Of a stretch of 64,000 nt of DNA, positions 1 through 13,797 are shown one piece after another. Every line of letters begins with the position of its first letter. Positions within the stretch are counted from its first letter, which is position 1. This DNA is from Amphiduros pacificus (Eukaryota > Annelida > Polychaeta > Phyllodocida > Hesionidae), in the NCBI GenBank assembly GCA_949316495.1, contig OX439009.1:35714155-35778154 (forward strand), written 5' to 3'. Under the pieces are notes generated by a model that saw only the letters and a program-made list of their open reading frames with translations, searched no databases and was not told where the DNA came from. The position numbers were made by a program, and so were the translations under genes.

Positions 1-535
1 CTCAGTTAATATAACAAGGCATTGGTTAACAATGACACATTAACCTTTATATTCCTTGTTGTCCCAGCGTTGGAATGCGCCCGTATAATGGAACATTAGA
101 CCTACATGTGTATGCAGGGACAGTGTGGGGACGGTGTCCGTGTCCGGTCTCTTCGTGGTCGACATTCTTGTTGGTCTCTTTGTTTATTGCTACTTATTTG
201 TTGTGATGATTAGTTGAACTTGTCAGAGAAGGGGGACACCTTACAGTGAAGCTCCACCTCCTAATCTGCTGATTGCTCACAGGAGAGAAACTATTATCTC
301 ATGATGGTCAGCTCCAACCAGTCCTGTACAAGTTCAAATGAGAAATAGAGAGAATTGGTGATAAGTTGCCAATGAAGAAGAGAATTGTTCGTAGATTGGT
401 CCATGACTGTAAATGGTAGCATGTCTCTGAGCGTGGCTACAGGGATGTGATGAGAATACAGTAGTGGCACATCCGAGTTGTCAAACACCAGATATGAGGC
501 GACACTCTACTGGAACAATGCCACATATATCAGCG

Positions 536-666
536 GCCAGTCTCACGACGACCAGTCTCACCCACGGTGGCCAGTCTCATGGTGGCTAGTCTCACGGTGG
601 CCAGTCTCACGGTGGCCAGTCTCACAGCGGCCAGTCTCACAGCGGCCAGTCTCACGGCCAGTCTTG
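536..666. repeat. Minisatellite, 15-bp GGCCAGTCTCACGGT type
   Basis: About eight or nine imperfect copies of GGCCAGTCTCACGGT/AGC. The 15-bp period keeps frames open on both strands, explaining the 118- and 63-codon frames here; neither is a gene. Confidence 0.9.
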
Positions 667-1071
667 CGGCCACAGAAATGTGATCAGAATCCCTCAATAT
701 ATACCTGCAGAATTGTAACATTGGTGATGATTGACAGGGTGTGGGTCTATCAGCATCAATCTGTAGGCTTCACAGTCCTCATTCATCACACCCCTCAATT
801 GTCTTCTATACCTTTTCTCAGTATTCTATTATGATAGTAATCTAGTTTAGGAAAAAAGCCTTTTTTATGAAATCTTTAGTATCCTTTTTAGGAAATCTTT
901 TAAATCGGTATTTAATGTCTGGAACCTCAGTGTTTATATCTGATATTAATGCAGTTCTCTGATATATGGAGATAATGGAAACATTATATTTGGTTTCATA
1001 AGGACATCTAAATGTGGGGGGGTTTTAAGATAATGTCAGATATAGGCCTTATGCTGATAAGATATACATCC

Positions 1072-1580
1072 ACCGTCCTCTCAGAGACGTCCCGGGCCTT
1101 TCTACTGAGCACCGTGCTCTCAGAGACATCCCGGGCATTTCTACTGAGCACTGTGCTCTCAGAGACATCCCGTGCCTTTCTACTGAGCACCATGCTCTCA
1201 GAGACATCCCGCGCCTTTCTACTGAGCACTGTGCTCTCAGAGACATCCCGGGCCTTTCTACTGAGCACCGTGCTCTCAGAGACATCCCGCGCCGTTCTAC
1301 TGAGCACCGTGCTCTCAGAGACATCCCAGGCCTTTCTACTGAGCACCGTGCTCTCAGAGACATCCCGCACCTTTCTACTGAGCACCTTGCTCTCAGAGAC
1401 ATCCCAGGCCTTTCTACTGAGCACCGTGCTCTCAGAGACATCCCAGGCCTTTCTACTGAGCACCGTGCTCTCAGAGACATCCCAGGTCTTTCTACTGAGC
1501 ACCGTGTTCTCAGAGACATCCCAGGCCTTTCTACTGAGCACCGTGCTCTCAGAGACATCCCGAGCCTTTCTACTGAGCTT
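1072..1580. repeat. Minisatellite, 39-bp unit, 13 copies
   Basis: Thirteen near-identical 39-bp units with the core GTGCTCTCAGAGACATCCC then CTTTCTACTGAGCAC. The length is a multiple of three, so a 206-codon plus frame and 200- and 169-codon minus frames run through it. Plus units read TVLSETSRAFLLS. No splice sites or promoter accompany it. Confidence 0.95.
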
Positions 1581-3154
1581 TCTGCCGAGCTTCAAGAAAC
1601 TGGTCCCCACTCGCCCACAACAAGAACTATGATACAGATTCCTTGATGGCCTGTAGATTTATCACGGGGAATTATGGGGCTGGGGTCTAGGAGCAGATGA
1701 TGTTATAAGCTTCAGGGATTATAGGCACGCTCCTAGCATATATGATTCACAAAGTGAATGGGCGTGAGGCTTATATAGGCAGGAATCTCTATGTTCATAT
1801 CGCACTGCTAAGATAACCATAACAGTTACAAATATTTAAGATTGTGTATATATCGTACACATCTAAGCTACATAAGTAAAATGTAATGATATTAGAGGAA
1901 CATAATGGAATTCCAATCTTCCTGCTCATTCCCGCTTCACACTTCACATTGGCCACATGTTTACATGAACCTCTAATGTTTGTTGAAATATCTGCACGTT
2001 CCCATAATATTTTGTTTTGATTAAAGCCACACATATAATTATTAAGGCGGCTGAATTGATATGGAAATACCAGTGGAATCAGCTGGTGTCTCTATGATAC
2101 AGAGTTCAGATATCAAGTCTCGGTCTCCCGTAGCTTCAGACTTGTCAGACCTACCTATAATTGATGTGTTGCATTTCATTTGCCAGGTCAGGATGGGTGG
2201 TCTATGACCTTGACATGACCCAGATCATCCTGAGGTCACAAAGGTCAAGCAGGGAGGATGCTTCCCATGACCAGAGGTTGTATCATCCGCCATTAATCCA
2301 CATGAAATTGATCTGTTTTGATTAAAGTAGCACGTTTCATATGGCTTGAGAAAATGGTGTGAAACTCACAAGAAATAGATCATAGATTGATGTGCATTGG
2401 GATGTGTCTTATCTGAGTATTGTTTGTAATTGGGATAAGGTAAATGGCAGTCAACTGAAGGTTTGGGAGGCTGGGTCAGCTGGGAGAGGCTCATTTAGGC
2501 AGGTGTCTAGACTCCAGACTCCCCACAGCAGGTCCTAAAGCAAACAGCCCACCTGAACATAAACTCCATAATGTAGGAACATTACCATCTCACTCATTAG
2601 ATTTTTATGCTAGAATTATGGAATTAGAATTATGAACAGATTTTCAGTTCCTCATTTGTAATTTTAAAGGTTACAAAAATGTGAAGTGATTACTGGCAGG
2701 TGGTGAAGGTTTATTAATGCTGGTGGTTTGAGGTGATGGAAATGGGACACACTTAACAGGACAGATGATAGAGAGGACAGGATGAGATGACAACCCTGGC
2801 CAGCCTCCGAATCCCTCTCCTCCCCAGGTGTCTGATCACTAGTGACACTACCTGCAGAGAACAAGGGGGGCTGGGGTGGCAAAGGGGTGAAAATGCCTCC
2901 CTTTTTGCTACATTCCTGTCAGGGTGGGTAGGAGAATGTCATGTTACTTAGTCACCCCTGGACGGGGTAATTTTGGTCCAGCTGAAGTATGAGGGTTGTA
3001 AGAAGGGTATGTTTCAGTTTACATATGGCAGCCTTTGATGGTATGGCCCCCCCTCGTGGACACCACCACCCCCCTTGTCTCAGTGATGCAATACCTGCCA
3101 TATGCCCACCCCCAACACTCCACTTCAAAGGGCGGAGGCGACCAGGACCGTTAC

Positions 3155-3185
3155 CCACCAGGGGGCATCCCTCCACCAGGGGGCG
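3155..3185 (+). promoter_or_regulatory. Pair of CTCF-type cores
   Basis: CCACCAGGGGGCA (3,155-3,167) and CCACCAGGGGGCG (3,173-3,185) both match CCASYAGRKGGCR in full, same strand, 18 bp apart. Confidence 0.5.
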
Positions 3186-4689
3186 TGCAACAAACATTGT
3201 GATGCAGCCCTGTACTGTTCAAACCTGGTCTGATGAATACAGACCAGAATGGTTAACTCATGTTAATTACATGCAACAGACCAGGGAGAAACTCACAACA
3301 TATGCACATATGCTGGGGGGTGGGGGAGGGGTCAAATTCTACCATATTGAAATCTGATTTCCTTTTTGTCTGAACTTTTCAATTCAGAAAACAGAATCTG
3401 ATTCAAAAGTGAATGCAAGTTTTATATTCATCAACCAATCTCAAATTTCCAGGAACAAACAAAACGTACCTCGCTGCAGGTACAGCACTCAGTGCAGACT
3501 GGGAATATGTGGGCTCCAGTTTGGCCCGTATATCAGCCTTGTTTGCTTCTCATAATTGTCAAGTCTTGGTCCCAGACCCAGTTTTGATAACTCCTTTCCC
3601 AGGACATAATTAACTGTCAAACAAGTTAATTTTGCCTCCTTTCCCTCTCCAGCTTGTCAATAAAAGAGGAGAAATATTGTGTTTGAAGAGTGAGAAAAAA
3701 TTGGCAGGACTTTGTTTGACTTAGCCGGTGGTGGTAATTAAATGTGATTAATTGGGGGAAGATTTATCATATCCTTCTGCCAGCTCCTGACCAATATCAG
3801 AACAGAGAGCTCACATTCTACAGGGCGAAAGGAAAATAGTCCTGTAAAAATAGATTAATCAATCAATAAGATGTGTCTTATTGTAAAAATATAGCAAAAA
3901 TGACCAAAAATATAACAAAAATAAGCAAAGATTTACAATGTTATTTACATAGAAATAATTGGATTTTGAGGAAACTCTGGATTAGAGTTAGTTCTTTTGT
4001 AGTGTTAGGAGACTGGTTAATGTTGTGATAATGTATTTAAACAAGGTCTGATATGGTCAGTCAGGTGGAAAGAGAGTGGTGTGGGCAACAGGATCAGGTG
4101 GCTGGGTCGCTTTAATTAGTCTCAATAGGAGGCTATTAGGGTGGGGTTACAGGGTAGAGAAAGTTATACAGGCAGAGGGACGGGCAGAGGGACGGCATGT
4201 TAGAACTGGGGCCACCCATTAGGGGGCGATGCTGTATGGGGTTAAATATAGCTGGATTCAAGACAGGAATGAAAGAAACAAAAAGTATAATAAATAAACA
4301 ATTTTATGTAAAGCATAGTTGGTCCCAGTAGAAGGAGGCAGTGTTTATCAGGAATTAGTATGTATAGAGAACGCCTTGTGGTAGGTGTGAAAGGCAAATA
4401 AAACGCAGGGTGGCTGACACCTGCATAATGAGAACAGGGATTTATTGTTTTTATGGATGCATGGCCAGATAATAAAACATGTTTCACACACCTTCATGCC
4501 AGTTTTCACACATACCTGGGACCATTTATTTATTAACACTCAGGACTAGTGGCTTTCAGGTGTGACAACCACGTTGTTGTTGGTTTTACACACCTCAGTA
4601 TAGAAAGCTGGTGGTCATTTTGTGAGATATACCACATTTGTCCTAATTGTCATCATTTGAAGAAAAAACATAAATATCAATTGTCGTTT

Positions 4690-4890
4690 AGGAAATAGGG
4701 AGAGGACGGTAGCAAGGTGTTTGCAGTAGTATAGATATATGAGTGGGATGGGGGCTAGTTTAGGGGGAGGACGGTAGCGAGGTGTTTGCAGTAGTATAGA
4801 TATATGAGTGGGATGGGGGCTAGTTTAGGGAGAGGACGGTAGCGAGGTGTTTTTTAGGGAGAGTATGGTAGCGAGGTGTTTGCAGGGCAG
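4690..4890. repeat. Tandem repeat, about 66-bp unit, 2-3 copies
   Basis: GAGGACGGTAGCGAGGTGTTT recurs, first as two almost identical units of about 66 bp that include GTAGTATAGATATATGAGTG, then as shortened copies. Confidence 0.85.
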
Positions 4891-6606
4891 TAGTGGAAAC
4901 ACATGCTTCCCATGTGCTGCTCCCTTGCTCTACCATAATGTTTATCTCACAAAGTCCTAATGTTTAGGTGCAAACAGGACCATCATGCCTCATACCAGGT
5001 GCTGCCACCTATATCAGAAGAAAAAATAAGAAGCAAATTGATGGTTTTTTCTTTGTCTGTTTATATGTTATCTTGTTTTCTTGTATTTGTTACCTGCAGA
5101 AACATGGAGAAGTTAAGAACTCCATGCATAATATACAGAGCCCTAATTAGTTCAATATGGCCGCTTGTCACATAACTCTATATTGTAAAAAGAGAAAAAA
5201 ACCTTCACAAATCATTTCTCACAAAATCCTGACAAGTTCATTTGTGATTGGTGTGGATGTTGAGAAATTAGTTAGAATATTGACTTTGTTTAAGTGGGCC
5301 AAAATGGCATCAATTAGGTCAACATATTTATTCCAAGCCCGAGGGGAAGAACCTGATAAACAAAGCATTGTACTCAGTGATGCTCTACAAACCAGGGCAG
5401 ATTTCATGTGAAACATAATTGTTGATATGACATGCCATCATGTCGGCCATGTTTGATCACAGTATTATGGGATGTGGGAGGGTATCCATGGCGACATGTG
5501 GAAACCATAAAGGGGTTAAATGCTTTCTATATTGGGGTAAGTCTGGTGACCCTGGGGAGATAGCGTGCCCTGATAGCGGGGGAATTACCCTGATTATTTT
5601 CTCATCATTGATATGTGCTTGCACTCAGACGGACCTTACCAGCACATGAGTAAACATGCCACCGATTATACCCCAATGTTTCCCAACATGAATGATGATA
5701 TCATGAACCAGTTATCCTCCAATCATACAGTGATCATTATAAACAGGTTGTAGAGCTGTCAAAAGCAAACATTATGGAATGTCCGGTGAGTTTTGTTTAT
5801 CCCTAAAAAGTTTCAGCTTCACCAGGCCAGATCATTTTGGTGGCCATTTTGATTTCTGTTCAAAGCCGTGTACAAACTGTATACTGAAAGTTATCTGAAT
5901 TTGTTATTTTTGATTTTCAATTTACATAAATTTATATCATTGATATTCTGTTCCTAAATATAGGCAAATTCTTTCAAGGATAAATATTTCATTAAAATTT
6001 TAGACTTGAATTAATAGAAAAAGTTGAGTTCAGAAAGAAATGGATATTATCATAAATCTTTTGGCAAGATACAAAGGTCAGGAAAGTTATCAGGGGAGTA
6101 TATACCTGTTACACCGCAATGTTGAGGTGGAGTGTGGCGATGTTGAGGTGGAGTGTGGTAATCCGCGCTACGTGAGCTGTCAGAAAGGGTTGCAATCAAG
6201 AAATGTAACGCCGCCTAAAAAACTCACCAAAAATAAGAAAGAGAAAGGTGCAACATGATGTGTATGGACAGAAAGCTTTGTATCACCATGGGAACCAAGT
6301 GAGGGATGATGGGAATGGAGCAGAGGATGATGGGATATTGCCTCGGAAACAGTAGGGAATTATGGGTAGCAGTAACACTCATTGAAACAAATGGCAAACG
6401 GCAAAGTCTCTGTGCATGCAGGTGTGATATATGCTGACGGGGTTAAGGTAGACAGGATTTACAGTCTGGTCACAAATATGTTTCAGGCTCACAAAAAAGG
6501 AGTTTTTGAGACACTTTTGCCTTCACCATCTTGAGAATTATTGAATTGTTTGTGACTATCTGCAGTGACTGACACCTGTGTATTGTGTCCTGCTGGGAGC
6601 CACCTC

Positions 6607-6755
6607 ATGTAATCCCTGTAACTCCTGTAACCCTGTAACTCCTGTAACCCTGTAACCCCTGTAACTCCTGTAACTCCTGTAACCACTGTAACTCCGGTAA
6701 CTCCTGTAACCCATGTAACTCCTGTAACCTCTGTAACCCCGTAACTCCTGTAACT
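6607..6755. repeat. Short-period minisatellite, CTCCTGTAAC type
   Basis: Alternating TGTAACTCC and TGTAACCC blocks of 8-9 bp over about 145 bp. Confidence 0.9.
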
Positions 6756-8756
6756 GCTCTCAGTCCCTCTCTGTGGGTGGTATGGCCTTTGATTGCTGAA
6801 CCATGCAGATATGTAGAATCATATCAGAATTTGATCTGACTTTAAATTTGTGCATGAGTAAATCTTGAATCTATATATTGGAAAGCTTTCAGCTCCGTTC
6901 AAGTCTTTCCGGACACTTGTGGCTTAAACTGTTAGTGCCTGTTTTGCAGCAAAGTTCAATGGAGAATTGCTTTTGGAAGATTTAAATGTTGTAGATTTAC
7001 GACTTTGAAGCACCAAGTTAGATCGAGTACCCGAAAAGTACTACATGGGAGTAAGCCAAAGCCCTTGAGACAGTCTTGAGAAGAAAAATTGGTTGCAAAA
7101 TGACCTCTATTTTACAAATGTGTGCGATGTGTATGTGAGGGAGAGGGTCTGGAGGAGCGAGACCCAGGCCAGGGAGGCTGACTTGGTGCTATAAAGTGGT
7201 AACATTTGCCTGACCAGCTCAGAACACTGAGACTCTACAGAACACACCAAACTGCTCAAGTGCAAAGCTAAACAGATCAGGGAGACACCATAAGATTCCT
7301 ACAGGATCCCAATCACAGTCATCTAGAGAAACTTAACTGTCTTAATCCATTCTCAAAATCTTGATATGAAAGCAGTGATAATCTTTTTTTGTTGACTTGG
7401 TTAAATTAAATAGGCAAATATATATATCTCCATTGTTGGTAGTATATGGAAACCATGAAGCAAGATGAGATTTCCCCTGAAAGTTTAATGGGAGGTCCCT
7501 GAGCAGGTTGAGGCCAGACTGGCCCTGAGCTGCTAGAAGCAATCTCTCTGATTTAAACATCACCTAGCCCTCTAACGCTCATCAAAAACTTGGCCACAGA
7601 ATAACTAATAGGGTAGTTGAAGGAAGGCCAACGTTGGGCAGATGTGAGGGTAATCGTAAATGGTCGCCCGGACCTCGGAGAAGCTCTCTGATTATACGCT
7701 GGGCTCTTTTCCGTGGGTGGGTCAATCTCACAAGTCTGAGTGGATGGAATAATAGATGGTCCCTTCCCTAAATTCTTGTTTCCGAAAGTAATGGATGGTC
7801 CCCAAGGAAATTTTTGGCCTCGTAAATAATGAATGATCATCACTTTACTTAAAGGGAGGAAAAAAGAATCTTGATTAAAGAAATAATAAATGGTCCCAAA
7901 AAGTAGTTTAAACAAGTGATTAGATTAGAAGAATTTACAGTCACAGATATTGCAAAGTGGGAGTTGTTCCGCACAAATATGATTTGCATATTGAAATATG
8001 CATTCAGACCAGATCTAACTTATTGCTGTTAAGATGAAACTTTACTTATTATTTGATTGTTTCAATATCTTGTTTGATTCATGATGAGAGAAAAATATAT
8101 TTTTTCCATTTTGGAATTTAGTTTGTCCTTTGAAATGATAGTTTGACTTCAAAAGTTCAACCATCAGACATTTTTATGTGATATTGGATGAGAATGGTAA
8201 AATAACTTAGTGATGACAGCCCAACCATAAAAACGAGAACTGGTATCCCCAAACTACGATCGATCAAGCAGAACAAATTGGTGCTGCCTGGAGCAGATAG
8301 GAATCTGGGGCCCTGGAGGACAGAGGCGACACCTTGTGGTTTCTCCACCTCCCCCCATCCATCTATTATCATCACTCCATCAGTAGTGCCAGACTGGAAA
8401 GAAAAAAACCAACATGTTGATTTTGAAATATCATTTTAATATTGCTTTTGAAATATTTTTCTAGAAACATGATTCTAAATATAATATTTTAGAAATAATA
8501 TTCCAGCAATATTACCTGAGAAATAGTATTTTACAGATATTATAAGGTTCTCAGCAATTGTGATAAAGAGCGAGAAAAAAAGTGCAAATCTTTTGATTAC
8601 AAAGTGATAAAGTTGCGAAATAAAGATAACCACAGACAATAAAGGTCGTATATTATAGACAGGTTTATTCTATCTCAGGAGGACAGATATGATGCTAATT
8701 CTTACATTTATTATTTGAATTCCTTACCATGTGGTGTGATATTAACTAGACCATAG

Positions 8757-8830
8757 ACATGTGGCCTTACCATGTGGCCTTCCTGGCCTTACCATGTGGC
8801 CTTCCTGGCCTTACCATGTGGCCTTCGTAG
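8757..8830. repeat. 22-bp tandem repeat, three copies
   Basis: GGCCTTACCATGTGGCCTTC repeated three times with a CT/GT joint. Confidence 0.85.
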
Positions 8831-9754
8831 CCATTCTCTGGTATTTCAATTTACCTTAATGATTTTCTTTGTGTTTAGTTTTATCGGTCGCATCCATTTA
8901 ATAAAGAAAAAATAGAGAAAAACACCACATGGAAAGTTTACAAATTGGAAACAGAGAGGAAAAGTTATCAAACCATGTTCCAAGAGTTAGAACTTTGGAA
9001 ACTGAAAAAAAAGTGAAAAACTGGAATTAAATTGGCAAAACTTGTGCTGCCTCGTTGATGGATGTGTGGAGGTTGTGTTATCAGGACGTGTTGGGGTCAG
9101 AGAGGACAATCCTGGCTTGTGATTAAAGTCACAAAAATACCATCAGATGTAAGGGAGGGTCATGTATTGAATTAAATCCTATGGAGTTTCTTAAAATATA
9201 AATGGGGTGACGTATGGATGCAAAATCTCGATTGTCAATACATAAGAAATTTTTTCAATATTTTTTCATATTTCAAGAACCCCTTCAAAACGCCCCCAGT
9301 TTTCTGTGGATGATTCTTTGTCAGGGAGATTCAGCATACTTAACAAAAAGCAGGTGACATTATTGATCAATGACCTTTCACCATTATTCTTGCCAGGGAT
9401 CATGCCAAAAAATATAATATTATAATGGTGTGCAGTGGTGAGCAAGTGGGGAGCAGTGGTAGAAAGCTGGCGATAGGTCATATGATAGTTTTGATATATT
9501 ACTCCTGCGACAGGTTGAAGTGGGGCGTTGGTAGGGACTATCACCAGTGGAAATGGCCAACATTCACTTCATGTTTTGCAGGAAATGTGTCAAAGTTTGG
9601 CGATGACACTTTGAGAATGGCTGAAGGGGCATGGGCATTTGCAAATGGTGCTATTTGGGGTGGAGGTGAGGAAAGCCGAGGGGTAAGATAGTCGCCCTGC
9701 CTGACACCCAGCAATGGCTGGAAGGTTTGGACCACCCTGGAGTGGTGAGGGGAA

Positions 9755-10470
9755 CATTACCTGAACAAATCCACTCCATAGACAGGGTCCCTATCAAAAC
9801 AAATCACCACCACAAACAGGGTCACTGTCAAAACAAATCACCCCATAGACAGGGTCCCTATCAAAACAAATCACCACCATAGACAGGGTCCCTGTCAAAA
9901 CAAATCACCACCGTAAACAGGGTCCCTGTCAAAACAAATCACCCCATAGACAGGGTCCCTATCAAAACAAATCACCACCACAAACAGGGTCACTGTCAAA
10001 ACAAATCACCACCATAGACAGGGTCCCTGTCAAAACAAATCACCCCATAGACAGGGTCCCTGTCAAAACAAATCACCACCGTAAACAGGGTCCCTGTCAA
10101 AACAAATCACCACCACAAACAGGGTCACTGTCAAAACAAAACAAATCACTACCATAGACAGGGTCCCTGTCAAAACAAATCAATACTATAGACAGGGTCC
10201 CTATCAAACAAATCACCACCATAGACATGGTCCCTATCAAAACAAATCACCACCATAGACAGGGTCCCTATCAAAACAAATCACTACTATAGACAGGGTC
10301 CCTATCAAACAAATCACCACCATAGACATGGTCCCTATCAAAACAAATCACCACCATAGACAGGGTCCCTATCAAAACAAATCACTACTATAGACAGGGT
10401 CCCTATCAAACAAATCACCACCATAGACATGGTCCCTATCAAAACAAATCACCACCATGGAGAGGATCCC
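9755..10470. repeat. Minisatellite, about 33-36-bp unit, about 20 copies
   Basis: Units carry ACAAATCACCACCATAGAC followed by AGGGTCCCTATCAAA. Variants (cataaac, ccccatag, cactactatag) recur as blocks. The last three 93-100-bp groups are nearly identical, indicating recent multi-unit duplication. Confidence 0.95.
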
Positions 10471-11100
10471 TACCAAATTTTGGTTGATTGCCTGCAATTA
10501 CAAATGGACAAAAAAAATGATGTGACTCTTTGTAAGTTTCATAAGTTTAGAAAAACAAAATATGGCTACTGTGGTATCACTTGCATAGATTGTGTCCCAT
10601 TCTTGTCACTTCTGAAGCGCTGAGATGTCTGTCAAGATGGCCGGGTGTATATTTCATGTAACCAAACATAGATCCTGATGTCACGTTCATTTACCTTGTC
10701 TGTGGTTTTGCAAGGAAATGAAATGCACATGAATAATGACATGGACGTGATTAATGACCAAACTTACACTCATGCCTTGAAAATGACATCATCGGGAAAT
10801 ATAGCAATTTAGTAAATAAAATGTACAAAACACACAAAACAAATATTGCAGAAGAGTTGGGGAAAGAATGATGAAGATGAAAACCAGACAAAATCTAATG
10901 CAGAACCATTCTGTAGAGATCTAAATTTTGAAGAATAAACAACATAATATGGAGTGAAATATGTGTGAATACTGGGTGGAGATTTAAAGAAGCATTAGAA
11001 AGGACACAGCACTGGCAACATCAGTGGAGGGATATTTGATCCGAATTAACAATGATCTGTGGTGAATTAAAATGTTATCACAACATGCCAGGCCACCCAG

Positions 11101-11113
11101 AGGTCAGAGGTCA
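11101..11113 (+). promoter_or_regulatory. DR1-type nuclear-receptor motif
   Basis: AGGTCAGAGGTCA is a perfect direct repeat with one-base spacing, the form bound by RXR/HNF4-class receptors. It is followed by two degenerate copies at 7-bp steps, so it may be only a tiny tandem repeat. Confidence 0.35.
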
Positions 11114-12984
11114 GAGGTCGGAGGTGCCATCACAGCCATTGACAGGTATGCATGCACACTGGCATGTCCAGGAAAGATGGGGGGGGGGGGATATAGGGGG
11201 GGGGGGCTTCTAAGCATTGCCCACAATCATGATTTAATCATTGAAATTGAGATAGATATATACAGATTGCCTGAGGCTCAACCCTTCTGATATTGATTTT
11301 AAACAAATTTGGTTTGGCATAAAAGGGTTACTTGACAAGCCTGTGGTCCATTAAAGGGCAAGGGGGTTAAATAAAATAGCCAGAGGAATAATTGCTGAGT
11401 ATGAAAACAGTCAGAAGGGCATGAACCTTGGAAATAATTCCCAAAATGTTTCCCTTTGACAATCAATCTCAAATCAGAAACTTTAAAATTCACAACATCT
11501 CATGATTCTTGAGAAGTTTGATTGAGGAATAAGATTATATTTTATTATATTGTTATCAACAGATAAGCATTTGCAAATTGGACTTGAGAATGTGTGATGG
11601 AGTGTGACTGACAGGTGACACTCCACTGTGGGGAGCGTGGCAGGCAGGAAGTGTCACTGATCGTCTAGACCACTCTTATTATTGTTATATAGCGTACAAG
11701 ATGGGCCGATGTGTCACGCCAAGCCGAGTGTTTTAATGTTCTAACTGGGCTTGAGGGTTGTTATCTGAATACCGTAACTAGCACCAGGCATACACAGGTG
11801 AGCAGGGCTCCTTTTCCTTTCTTTACTTAACTTCACTATAATATAATAATAGAAAAAGCTTGACACATGTACTACAAATATTTCACAGCCCGCCATGGCT
11901 CAGATAAGGGAATTATACTTTCAAATGTATTCGTCAAATATGCGAAAGACATCGCGCTCAGCATGGGAAGGTGCATTGTCTGGTATTTACAGGAAAAGAA
12001 ACAGAACAGCCAAAATACAGTATTAAAGGCAATAAATTCCAAAGCTTGACCTTCTGCAAAGGTCAAGGTCAAAAGGGGTCAGTTATGACAATAAGTAGCT
12101 TGTCCAGCTGACTGATACAATGTTTGCTGTTCACAAGGTGAGAGTGTTTGCTGGGGGTGTGAGTGTATCAGAGTGAAGGGATCGGCCGATGCAGTCAGTC
12201 ATCATGCAAACATGAAGGGTTTCCTGCAAACCATCGCCACGCTCTTACTCCCCCTACAATCACACCACAGTTAATTCTGCACACTAGGAACTTTACTCCT
12301 GCAGGCAAATACACATACACCAATATCTTACTCAAAGAATAGCATATATGTAGCGACTTCAAAATTATCAGCATTATTTGCAGTAAAACGTCTTAATACT
12401 ATAAAAGACTCTGTGATACCCACGAGAGGGTAATGTAACTTTATAGTGAGATATTATCGCTCTCAGGATACACCCAGGTAGCAAAAGTTAGTTTCTCTGA
12501 ATTGAAAAATAGTGCATGAGTGAAGAAGGTCATATTTGAAGGATATGTGCTCAGAAGGTCAATGTCAAGGTCAAGTAGCACCCAGGATCAGCTGGCTGAC
12601 AAGTTGCAAATAGTAGAGATTCTTCAAGTTGTTTTCTATGTTTTGTCAGCTATATTTAAGTGTTTGAAAAGGAAAATGGTAAATACTAGACAGGATTAGA
12701 AGAAATGCTTCAAGCTGCGAGGAACAGAGCAAACATTAATACACAGGTAGGCATTTCTATTTTTTTAAAGGTCACATTGTTATTCTGAACAGATATGAAA
12801 TAAGATTTGAAATATAGAATTGAATAAAATCCATTGTATAATTTGAAAAAAGAGAAGAATATGGATAAAGTAACATAAGGATTTATAAATGATTTGTAGC
12901 ATTCAAGAAATAACATTTCATCAGAAAATTTTTATCACATCAATGAATTGTTATAAATAAGAGACAAATTTATATGGCAGAGAG

Positions 12985-13508
12985 AGTCATAGTGACAGGT
13001 GCCTGTGTCTACTGCTGTTAGTGGCAGGTGCCTGTGTCTACTGCTGTTAGTGACAGGTGCCTGTGTTTACTGCTGTGTGTGACAGGTACCTGTGTTTACT
13101 GCTGTTAGTGACAGGTGCCTGTGTTTACTGCTGCTAGTGACAGGTACCTGTGTTTACTGCTGCTAGTGACAGGTGCCTGTGTTTACTGCGGTTAGTGGCA
13201 GTTGCCTGTGTTTACTGCTGTTAGTGACAGGTGCCTGTGTTTACTGCTGTTAGTGACAGGTGCCTGTGTCTACTGCTGTTAGTGACAGGTACCTGTGTTT
13301 ACTGCTGTTAGTGACAGATGCCTGTGTTTACTGCTGTTAGTGGCAGGTGCCTGTGTTTACTGCTGTTAGTAACTGGTGCCTGTATTTACTGCTGTTAGTA
13401 GCAGGTGCCCGTGTTTACTGCTGTTAGTGACAGGTGCCTGTGTTTACTGCTGCTAGTGACAGGTGCCCGTGTTTACTGCTGCTAGTGACAGGTGCCCGTT
13501 TTACTGCT
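12985..13508. repeat. Minisatellite, 29-bp unit, about 18 copies
   Basis: Units contain GTGACAGGTGCCTGTGTTTAC then TGCTGTTA. Some copies carry CAGGTACCTG, a perfect palindrome. CAGGTG E-box cores recur at 29-bp steps. Confidence 0.95.
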
Positions 13509-13754
13509 CCCAGATGACCACTACAGTCTGGTCAATGTTTACAGAAATGTGACAACTTGTAAATATTTACAGAACATGTCCAAGATACTGAATTCAAACA
13601 TGTTGTGTCCTTCATCACAACAGTGACACCTCAACAATTTACCTTCCCCAAACAAGACAAAATAAAACTGTTTTATTAGATCATTTTTTTGTGATAAGTT
13701 TTTCCTACTTTTTATTTCTTTCCTCCATCTACATAAAGAGAATAGCCGATTGGG

Positions 13755-13797
13755 ATTAATTACATCCATTAATTACATCCATTAATTACATCCATTT
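13755..13797. repeat. 14-bp tandem repeat with TAATTA cores
   Basis: Three copies of ATTAATTACATCC. Confidence 0.85.

Noticed and set aside
6607-6755. Telomere-like CCCTGTAAC repeats
   Set aside because: Units are mixed 8-9 bp forms, not TTAGGG or a known telomere type, and the array is short and interstitial.
9755-10470. CRISPR-like regular repeat
   Set aside because: Units are directly adjacent with no unique spacers, and the genome is eukaryotic.
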